Positions 57,454 to 64,000 of a DNA stretch of 64,000 nucleotides are shown piece by piece (the stretch's first letter is position 1; every line of letters begins with the position of its first letter). The notes below the pieces were generated by a model. The model searched no databases. It was not told where the DNA came from and worked only from the letters and a program-made list of their open reading frames with translations. The position numbers and the translations under genes are program-made. The DNA comes from Acidithiobacillus sp. YTS05 (GTDB lineage Bacteria > Pseudomonadota > Gammaproteobacteria > Acidithiobacillales > Acidithiobacillaceae). Location of the stretch: NCBI RefSeq assembly GCF_024396695.1, contig NZ_CP094359.1:2008501-2072500 (forward strand), in the 5' to 3' direction.

Positions 57454-59535
57454 TCAGGATTGGGGGATATCCTTCATGCTCAGCTTGATCTTGCCCTGGC
57501 GGTCCACCTCCAGAACCTTGACGCGCACGGTTTGCCCTTCCTTGACGTAGTCGTGCACGTCATTGACGCGTTCGGCGCTGATTTGCGAGATGTGCAACAG
57601 ACCATCGCGACCGGGCAGAATCGTAACGAAGGCACCGAAGTCCATGATCTTCGCCACCTTACCGTCATAGATCACGCCAACCTCGACATCAGCGGTAAGG
57701 AGCTGAATGCGCCGCTTGGCCTCTTCCCCGGAAGCCCCGTCGACGGAGGCAATGGTCACCAGACCATCGTCCTGGATGTCGACGGTAGCTCCTGTTTCTT
57801 CCGTCAGCGCGCGGATGATCTTGCCGCCCGGCCCAATCACGTCTCGGATGCGATCCGGATTGATGCGGATGCTGATGATGCGTGGTGCATGTTGGGACAG
57901 GGTTTCCCGCCCATGGTCGAGCACATCCTTCATCAAGCCGAGAATGTGCAAACGCCCAGCCAAGGCCTGCTCCAGCGCCTGCGCCATGATCTCGCGGGTA
58001 ATACCCTGAATCTTGATGTCCATCTGCAGGGCCGTAACGCCGGATTCCGTGCCTGCAACCTTGAAATCCATGTCTCCCAGATGATCTTCGTCGCCGAGGA
58101 TATCGGTCAAGACCGCAAAACGTTCGCCTTCCTTGATCAAGCCCATGGCCACACCGGCGACCGGCGCCCGCAGGGGAACCCCGGCATCCATCAGCGCCAG
58201 AGAGGCGCCGCAGACCGATGCCATGCTGGAAGAACCGTTGGATTCCAGGATTTCCGAAACCACCCGAAGACTATAGGGAAACTCCGATTCGGACGGCAGA
58301 ACCGCAGCGATGGCACGCTTGGCAAGGCGTCCATGGCCAATTTCCCGCCGCTTGGGCGAACCCACCATGCCCGTTTCACCAGTAGAGAACGGCGGAAAGT
58401 TGTAGTGCAGCAGGAAGCGATCGCGACTTTCACCGTGCAGAGCATCGACGATCTGTTCGTCGCTCTTGGTGCCGAGGGTGGCCGTCACCAGGGCCTGGGT
58501 CTCGCCACGCGTGAAGAGTGCCGAACCATGGGTGCGGGGCAACACGCCGACTTCGATGCTGATGGGACGCACGGTGAAACGATCGCGTCCATCGATGCGC
58601 GGGGCACCGTCGAGAACCCGACCGCGGACGATCTCGGTCTCGATCGATTTCAGCGCAGCGCGCACGGCATCGACGCGGCTGGCGTCCTCCGCTGCAAGAG
58701 CAGCGACTGTGGCCGCACGGACTTCTTCCAGGCGCTTGCTGCGTGCCTGCTTTTCCATCAGCTGATAGGCCGCTTGCAGGGCATCGCGCGCCTCGGCAAC
58801 CACGGCGGCGTGCAACTCCGCATCCTTGCTGGGCGCCTGCCAATCCCAGCGCTCCTTCCCGGTCGCCGCCGCCAGCTCATTGATAGTAGCGATGACGGGC
58901 TGAAAGCTGGCGTGGCCAAACATGACAGCCTCGAGCATGACCTTTTCGGACAGACCCTTGGCTTCGGACTCCACCATCAGCACCGCCGACTCCGTGCCAG
59001 CCACCACTAGATCGAGCTCCGAGCCCTGCAGTTCTGCAAAGCTCGGATTGAGCAGATACTCGCCGTCCCGATAGCCGACGCGTGCGGCGCCGATGGGACC
59101 GTCGAAGGGAATACCGGAAACAGCCAAAGCCGCCGAGCTGCCAATCATGGCCAGGATATCGGGATCCTGTTCGCCATCGACCGAGAGGACCGTAGCAATC
59201 ACCTGCACTTCGTGCATGAATCCCTTGGGAAAGAGCGGACGAATCGGGCGGTCGATAAGACGGGAAGTCAGCGTTTCCTTTTCGGAGGGGCGCCCTTCCC
59301 GCTTGAAAAAGCCGCCGGGGATCTTCCCTGCAGCGTAGGTCTTTTCCTGATAATTCACCGTCAGCGGAAAGAAATCCTGGCCTGGCTTCAAGTCGCGCCG
59401 CCCTACCGCAGTGACCAGCACCACACTATCGCCGCTGCTGACCAACACCGCGCCATCGGCCTGGCGAGCCATCCGTCCCGTTTCCAGGACCAGCGTCCGG
59501 CCCCCAAATTGCACTTCTTTCCGCACGATGCTCAA
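57454..59535 (-). CDS. pnp: Polyribonucleotide nucleotidyltransferase (PNPase)
   Basis: 3'-5' phosphorolytic exoribonuclease of 693 residues. Two RNase PH domains are visible, the first with GDTVVLV-like region [12 protein letters not shown] and the second with [11 protein letters not shown] and [10 protein letters not shown]. The C-terminal KH domain has [17 protein letters not shown], and the S1 domain follows ([11 protein letters not shown]). It is the rpsO-pnp order of the classic nusA-pnp operon. Confidence 0.97.
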   Translation of the reverse strand: MSIVRKEVQFGGRTLVLETGRMARQADGAVLVSSGDSVVLVTAVGRRDLKPGQDFFPLTVNYQEKTYAAGKIPGGFFKREGRPSEKETLTSRLIDRPIRPLFPKGFMHEVQVIATVLSVDGEQDPDILAMIGSSAALAVSGIPFDGPIGAARVGYRDGEYLLNPSFAELQGSELDLVVAGTESAVLMVESEAKGLSEKVMLEAVMFGHASFQPVIATINELAAATGKERWDWQAPSKDAELHAAVVAEARDALQAAYQLMEKQARSKRLEEVRAATVAALAAEDASRVDAVRAALKSIETEIVRGRVLDGAPRIDGRDRFTVRPISIEVGVLPRTHGSALFTRGETQALVTATLGTKSDEQIVDALHGESRDRFLLHYNFPPFSTGETGMVGSPKRREIGHGRLAKRAIAAVLPSESEFPYSLRVVSEILESNGSSSMASVCGASLALMDAGVPLRAPVAGVAMGLIKEGERFAVLTDILGDEDHLGDMDFKVAGTESGVTALQMDIKIQGITREIMAQALEQALAGRLHILGLMKDVLDHGRETLSQHAPRIISIRINPDRIRDVIGPGGKIIRALTEETGATVDIQDDGLVTIASVDGASGEEAKRRIQLLTADVEVGVIYDGKVAKIMDFGAFVTILPGRDGLLHISQISAERVNDVHDYVKEGQTVRVKVLEVDRQGKIKLSMKDIPQS

Positions 59536-59559
59536 GAGACTCTCCCCGAAGTTGGTGAA

Positions 59560-59829
59560 TTACTTACGCAGACCCAGACGTTCGATCAAAGAGCGATAGC
59601 GCTCGTAGTCATTCTTCTTGAGGTAGTCCAGCAGCTTGCGACGCTGCCCGACCATCTTCAACAGGCCCTGGCGGGAATGGTGATCATGGTGGTGCGCCTT
59701 GAAGTGCTCAGAAAGACCTTCAATGCGGGTGGTCAACAAGGCGACTTGCACTTCCGGCGAACCGGTGTCGCTGGGATGCGTGGCATAGGCCTTCACCACG
59801 TCGGACTTCACTTCACGAGTCAGGGACAT
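59560..59829 (-). CDS. rpsO: 30S ribosomal protein S15
   Basis: Primary 16S rRNA-binding protein of 89 residues, full length. Typical segments are [34 protein letters not shown] and [28 protein letters not shown] lies upstream of ATG 59829. It is between truB and pnp, 24 bases before pnp. In E. coli S15 represses its own translation; no pseudoknot was tested here. Confidence 0.97.
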   Translation of the reverse strand: MSLTREVKSDVVKAYATHPSDTGSPEVQVALLTTRIEGLSEHFKAHHHDHHSRQGLLKMVGQRRKLLDYLKKNDYERYRSLIERLGLRK

Positions 59830-59867
59830 CTTGTACTTCTCCTACGCAATCAATCTGGAAAATATTC

Positions 59868-60752
59868 CTAGTTTACGCCCATCAGGCGACGCGGCGCCAC
59901 CTTGCCATCCTCCATCACCTCTCCCAGACCCAAAAACTGTGCCTGCGGTCCGTAAAGGCGAATCCGGCCCGGAGCTGGGGCATGGGCAATCACCACCCCC
60001 TGGCCTTGTCGAACATAGTATGCGGTGTTTTCCGTCAAGGTCACCGCCGGCAAATCCTGCAGCGCCAGATCCATCGCCTGCAATGGGCACTGATCGGCCT
60101 CTCGTGCCGCCGCAAGGCGGTCAAGATCGTAGGCAGCATCGATGGAAAAACTGCCGGAGCTGAGCCGTCGCAACTCACGAATATGCGCACCGCAGCCAAG
60201 CAGACGCCCAAGATCCTGGGCCAGGCTGCGCACATAGGTACCCTTGGAACAATGGATGTCGAGTACGAGTTCATCACCAGCCCAAGAGAGCAAATCAAGG
60301 GAGTAGATTTCGACGCTGCGCGCCTCGCGCTCTATTTCCACCCCTTTGCGCGCCAGACGGTAGAGCGGCTGACCATCGCGCTTGATGGCAGAAAACATGG
60401 GGGGAATCTGGGAGATGCGCCCGCGGAACTGGGAAAGGGCGGCATCCAGTTGCGGCTGATCAAAATCCACGCGCCCGCTTGCCACGACCTCGCCTTCGCG
60501 ATCCCCGGTGTTCGTCTCTTGCCCCAGCCGCAAAGTAGCCCGGTAGCGTTTGTCGGCATTGAGCAAATAATCGGAGACTTTGGTTGCCTGTCCAAACAGG
60601 AGGATCAGCAACCCGGTGGCGAAGGGGTCGAGAGTGCCCGTATGCCCGGCCTTGCGCACGCCCATGATCCGCTTGGCACGCTGCAGGGCGGCATTGGAGC
60701 TGATCCCTGCGGGCTTGTCGAGCAGAAGAATTCCGTCGCTGCAGGCACTCAT
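59868..60752 (-). CDS. truB: tRNA pseudouridine-55 synthase
   Basis: Modifies U55 of tRNA. The 294 residues carry LLLDKPAGISSN, RAKRIMGVRKAGHTGTLDPFATG with the catalytic Asp, and RYRATLRLGQETNTGD. The C-terminal PUA-like region ends in LGLGEVMED. The ATG overlaps the rbfA stop by four bases; rpsO follows 38 bases downstream. Confidence 0.96.
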   Translation of the reverse strand: MSACSDGILLLDKPAGISSNAALQRAKRIMGVRKAGHTGTLDPFATGLLILLFGQATKVSDYLLNADKRYRATLRLGQETNTGDREGEVVASGRVDFDQPQLDAALSQFRGRISQIPPMFSAIKRDGQPLYRLARKGVEIEREARSVEIYSLDLLSWAGDELVLDIHCSKGTYVRSLAQDLGRLLGCGAHIRELRRLSSGSFSIDAAYDLDRLAAAREADQCPLQAMDLALQDLPAVTLTENTAYYVRQGQGVVIAHAPAPGRIRLYGPQAQFLGLGEVMEDGKVAPRRLMGVN

Positions 60753-61129
60753 GCCTCATCCTCCGGCGCCGGCGGCAGATGCGCAAGGAGTTCTGCCATC
60801 TCGGCATCACGATCGAAGCGCACATCATAGGCGAAATGCAGGGGCGGGATACGCCGCAGATGCAGCTTTTTACCAAGAATCTGGCGAATTTCTCCAGCCT
60901 CCTCTTGCAAGCGCTCGCGCACCAAGTCCGCACGCCCAGGGCCATCCATCAGCGAAAACATCACCGTTGCCTGGCGCAAGTCCGGCGCCAGATGTATTTC
61001 GGTAATGCTGGGCAGCAAGCCGACGCCCGCCAGTCCGTGCAGCCGGGGCAGCAGGGCGGCAATCTCCGTCTGCAGGAGTTGGGCGATGCGGTCGCTGCGC
61101 GGATAGCTGCGCTGATGCGGGGTGCTCAT
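60749..61129 (-). CDS. rbfA: Ribosome-binding factor A
   Basis: 30S maturation and cold-adaptation factor of 126 residues. Family features are RSDRIAQLLQTEIAALL at the N-terminus, the strand DLRQATVMFS, and the region RIPPLHFAYD. It lies ten bases after infB and overlaps truB, as in the E. coli nusA operon. Confidence 0.93.
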   Translation of the reverse strand: MSTPHQRSYPRSDRIAQLLQTEIAALLPRLHGLAGVGLLPSITEIHLAPDLRQATVMFSLMDGPGRADLVRERLQEEAGEIRQILGKKLHLRRIPPLHFAYDVRFDRDAEMAELLAHLPPAPEDEA

Positions 61130-61139
61130 CCGAGGTACC

Positions 61140-63737
61140 TCAAAGAGTACGCGCTACTTCAATCGTCTCAAAGGCCTCGATCACGTCGCCGACCTTGATA
61201 TCGTTGAAATTACGCACGCCAATGCCGCACTCGAAACCCTCACGGACCTCCCGCGCGTCGTCCTTGAAGCGTCGTAGCGAATCCATTTCCCCAGTGTGGA
61301 TCACCACCGCTTGACGGATCACCCGCACCTTGGCGTTACGCCGGACAATACCATCCGTCACCATACAACCAGCGATGGTACCCACGCGCGGCACGCGGAA
61401 GGTCTCGCGCACCTCGGCATGACCGATGATCTGCTCGCGAATCTCGGGAGCCAGCATGCCGGTCATCGCCGCCTTCACCTCATCCACTGCATCGTAGATG
61501 ACGCTGTGGTAGCGCACATCCACTCCGCTTTGCTCAATCAGGCGTCGTGCCTGCGCTTCGGCGCGCACATTGAAGCCGATGATGACGGCACCGGAGGCAT
61601 GCGCCAGATTGACGTCGGATTCGGTGATACCGCCAACCGCGGAATGGATGATCCGCACCCGGACATCATTGGTGCTGAGCCCCTCGAGGGTGCTGCGCAG
61701 GGCCTCGGCAGAACCCTGGACATCGGTCTTGATGAGCAGGTTGAGTTGCTGCAATTCGCCCTCGCTGGCGGCCTCGAAGAGGCTCTCCAAACTGCCTTTG
61801 GCACTCTTCGCCAAGCGCACATCGCGGAACTTGCCCTGCCGGAACAGGGCAACCTCGCGTGCCTTGCGCTCGTCGGTCATCACCAGCACTTCGTCACCTG
61901 CTTGCGGCACATCACTCAGTCCGAGAATCTCCGCCGGCAGGCCAGGCCCAATCTCCTCTACCTGCGCACCTCCGTCATCGATCAGGGCGCGCACGCGACC
62001 ATACTGGGCACCCGCGAGCACGATATCACCGGCATGCAGGGTTCCCTGGCGCACGAGGACCGTTGCCACCGCACCGCGCCCGCGATCCAGCCGAGATTCG
62101 ATGACCAGGCCCTTGGCCGGACCATTACTCTGTACCTCTAGATCGAGAAGTTCCGCCTGCAACAGGATGGCATCGAGAAGGGCATCGATATGGAGCCCTT
62201 GCTTGGCCGATACATTGACGAACTGCGTATCTCCGCCCCACTCTTCTGGCAGCACGTCTTGCTGCGCCAGTTCCTGGCGAATCCGGTCCGGGTCCACACC
62301 TGCTTTGTCGATCTTGTTCACCGCCACCACCATCGGCACGTTTGCCGCCTTGGCGTGGTGGATCGCTTCGATGGTCTGCGGCTTGACACCATCGTCGGCC
62401 GCCACGACCAGGACCACGATATCCGTTGCCTGTGCACCGCGAGCACGCATCGCGGTGAAAGCCTCATGGCCGGGAGTGTCAAGAAAAGTAATCATGCCCT
62501 TGGCGGTCTGGACATGATAGGCGCCGATGTGTTGCGTGATCCCTCCCGCCTCGCCACTGGCCACCTGCGTCGAACGGATCCGGTCGAGCAGCGAGGTCTT
62601 GCCATGGTCGACATGACCCATGACTGTCACCACGGGCGGTCGGCGTACCATCACTGCTTCCTCGACGGCGCCATCTTCTTCCAACAGGGCCTCGGGACTG
62701 GCAATCGTCACCATCTTCACCTTATGCCCCATCTCCTCGACAACGATGGCTGCCGTATCCTGATCGATCACCTGGTTGATGGTCGCCACCACCCCCATCT
62801 TGAACATTACCTTGATCAACTCGCTGGCCTTGACCGCCATGCGGCTGGCCAGTTCGCCCACAGTAATGGTCTCGGGGATGGGTACCTCGCGCACTACCGG
62901 TGCGGCACTGAAATCGCTGGCCGCAGCCGAGCCCGTCTTCTTCTCATTGCGCCGGCGGCGCATGGCGGCGTCGGAACCGCGCTCCTCGCGTCGCCCTCCC
63001 CGCTTGCTGCGCCAGTCATCATCGTCGCGTCGACCAGGAGCCGCCTTCTTCTTGCCGGCAGGTGCGGCATTGGGCGCCGGCGCTGGCGTCACCGGACGCG
63101 TAGCACCTGCGGCGCCGCGCGGAGCAGCAGTACTTTTTTCGCTGGGCGGTCGCCGGCGCTCGGGAGCGCTATCCCTCGTTCCCTCCGAACGTCGCAGCGC
63201 TGCGCTCGGCTCCGCCTGGGCAGGGGGAACCGCAGGAGGAACCGTAGGGGGCGTTTCCGCCGCAGGCGCCTCTGGGGCCTCTGCATCTGCGCCTGCCGAC
63301 ACCAGCTCCGGCTCTGTGATTTCGGGCTCTACCTGCGGCTCCTGCACCCTCTCCGGCGTCGCTTCGGCCACCGGCGCTGGCTGTTCTGCTGGCGCCGTCG
63401 CCGTTCCACTGGCGGGCTCCTCAGCCGCTGCTTCCGGATGCAAGGCCTCCCGCTTCACGTAAGTGCGTTTACGCCGCACTTCCACCTGCACCGTCCTGGA
63501 CTTGCCCGCTCCGACGTTTTGTTTGATTTCGCTGGTACTCGTGCGATTGAGAGTAATGCGTTGCGGGGAAGCCTTCTCCGGCGAGCCACGCAGGAAGCCG
63601 AGCAATCTCTGCTTGTCCTCCTCCGTCACCTTGTCCTGCGCAGTTTTTTTGGCAATACCTGCCGCCTGGAACTGCTCCAGAAGGCGCTCACTGGTCAATT
63701 GTAGCTCTTTCGCGAAACCCGCAACTGTAACCGTCAT
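61140..63737 (-). CDS. infB: Translation initiation factor IF-2
   Basis: GTPase of 865 residues that places initiator tRNA on the 30S subunit. The N-terminal IF2_N domain ([20 protein letters not shown]) is followed by a long Ala/Pro/Glu and basic linker (about residues 90-275). The G domain has [20 protein letters not shown] and NKIDK, and domains II-IV with [16 protein letters not shown] at the end. It is 56 bases after nusA. An in-frame internal start for shorter IF2 forms is possible in the linker but was not resolved. Confidence 0.96.
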   Translation of the reverse strand: MTVTVAGFAKELQLTSERLLEQFQAAGIAKKTAQDKVTEEDKQRLLGFLRGSPEKASPQRITLNRTSTSEIKQNVGAGKSRTVQVEVRRKRTYVKREALHPEAAAEEPASGTATAPAEQPAPVAEATPERVQEPQVEPEITEPELVSAGADAEAPEAPAAETPPTVPPAVPPAQAEPSAALRRSEGTRDSAPERRRPPSEKSTAAPRGAAGATRPVTPAPAPNAAPAGKKKAAPGRRDDDDWRSKRGGRREERGSDAAMRRRRNEKKTGSAAASDFSAAPVVREVPIPETITVGELASRMAVKASELIKVMFKMGVVATINQVIDQDTAAIVVEEMGHKVKMVTIASPEALLEEDGAVEEAVMVRRPPVVTVMGHVDHGKTSLLDRIRSTQVASGEAGGITQHIGAYHVQTAKGMITFLDTPGHEAFTAMRARGAQATDIVVLVVAADDGVKPQTIEAIHHAKAANVPMVVAVNKIDKAGVDPDRIRQELAQQDVLPEEWGGDTQFVNVSAKQGLHIDALLDAILLQAELLDLEVQSNGPAKGLVIESRLDRGRGAVATVLVRQGTLHAGDIVLAGAQYGRVRALIDDGGAQVEEIGPGLPAEILGLSDVPQAGDEVLVMTDERKAREVALFRQGKFRDVRLAKSAKGSLESLFEAASEGELQQLNLLIKTDVQGSAEALRSTLEGLSTNDVRVRIIHSAVGGITESDVNLAHASGAVIIGFNVRAEAQARRLIEQSGVDVRYHSVIYDAVDEVKAAMTGMLAPEIREQIIGHAEVRETFRVPRVGTIAGCMVTDGIVRRNAKVRVIRQAVVIHTGEMDSLRRFKDDAREVREGFECGIGVRNFNDIKVGDVIEAFETIEVARTL

Positions 63738-63793
63738 ACTGTCTTATCCCTCCACTCGCTGTCGCGACAACCCGGCTTTGCCCTTTTCTGCGT

Positions 63794-64000
63794 TCAGGAA
63801 AACCAGGGCGCGCGCGCCGCCATGATCAGGGATTTGGCGCGCTCGACATCGATCGTCACCAACTCCTCGAGCTCGTCCACCGCCAGTTCCGCCAAGTCTT
63901 CCGCAGTGGCAATGCCCTTGGCGGCCAACTGATGTGCCAGGGCCTCATCCATCCCCGGCAATTGCAATAGGTCTTCCGCTGGCTCACTAAGATGTACCTG
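63794..64000 (-). CDS. nusA: Transcription factor NusA, 3' end
   Basis: Only the last 68 codons are in the window. They encode the acidic C-terminal repeat of proteobacterial NusA (LLQLPGMDEALAHQLAAKG, TAEDLAELAVDELEEL), ending in RAPWFS and TGA at 63794-63796. This repeat contacts RNA polymerase alpha and lambda N-type partners in E. coli. Position before infB confirms the operon. Confidence 0.92.
   Translation of the reverse strand, partial: QVHLSEPAEDLLQLPGMDEALAHQLAAKGIATAEDLAELAVDELEELVTIDVERAKSLIMAARAPWFS

Noticed and set aside
57460..59010. Plus-strand open frame of 516 codons
   Set aside because: It lies opposite pnp, has an odd His/Gln/Asp-rich composition and matches no family. 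PNPase on the other strand is unquestionable.
62190..63704. Plus-strand open frame of 504 codons
   Set aside because: It is a shadow of infB on the opposite strand, with long Arg/Leu runs caused by the Ala/Pro/Glu linker codons.

Overview
The window is a dense, almost gap-free bacterial chromosome segment of about 60% G+C, with Shine-Dalgarno starts and many ATGA/TGATG overlaps. It carries Gram-negative functions: lpxH, outer-membrane factors, a TonB receptor, Lpp-like and QseG-like lipoproteins, and L,D-transpeptidase. The orders glrK-qseG-glrR, yafS-rnhA-dnaQ with divergent gloB, and nusA-infB-rbfA-truB-rpsO-pnp are typical of gamma-type Proteobacteria. The mix of gene types would fit an Acidithiobacillia-like organism, but that assignment is inference. 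I saw no tRNA, rRNA, CRISPR array, transposase or prophage.

Layout. 1-6.4 kb: end of nadK, recN, and a GlrK/QseG/GlrR two-component system with a lipoprotein. 6.4-16.6 kb: envelope and carbohydrate genes (DUF502, galU, a Kdo-transferase-like fragment, glgA), a beta-CASP metallohydrolase, a histidine-rich orphan, nth, a FIST protein, and an L,D-transpeptidase facing an Lpp-like lipoprotein. 16.6-22 kb: a TonB receptor behind a palindromic operator candidate, ppiB, lpxH and an outer-membrane factor. 22.1-26.1 kb: a visibly G+C-richer efflux block (cupin, ABC ATPase, FtsX-type permease, HlyD protein, TetR) with a palindrome at the tetR promoter. 26.2-29.8 kb: a nitrosative-stress group: Crp/Fnr regulator, FNR/DNR-type box, single-domain globin, ferredoxin-reductase, a Cys-containing small protein and a hemerythrin. 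29.8-34 kb: an EmrAB-OMF drug exporter.

34.1-46.9 kb is the most informative part, a complete nitrate-assimilation regulon. A seven-gene operon runs nirB-nirD-nasA-ybiB-like-cobA-cbiX-nasT. A second unit carries a NarK-type transporter and an outer-membrane porin. A third carries nasS. Each unit is preceded by a sigma-54 -24/-12 element (the one before nasS is degenerate) and by a leader with a factor-independent terminator. In each leader a small hexaloop hairpin of the ANTAR-target type lies against the upstream arm of that terminator. This fits nitrate- and nitrogen-controlled antitermination by NasS/NasT, with at least two of the units also having NtrC-like sites.

46.9-64 kb: a UDG-family protein, a LysR regulator divergent from lysC-argD-argF-argG-gloA, then dnaQ-rnhA-methyltransferase, gloB, an M16 peptidase, and the pnp-rpsO-truB-rbfA-infB-nusA translation/RNA cluster, which leaves the window inside nusA.
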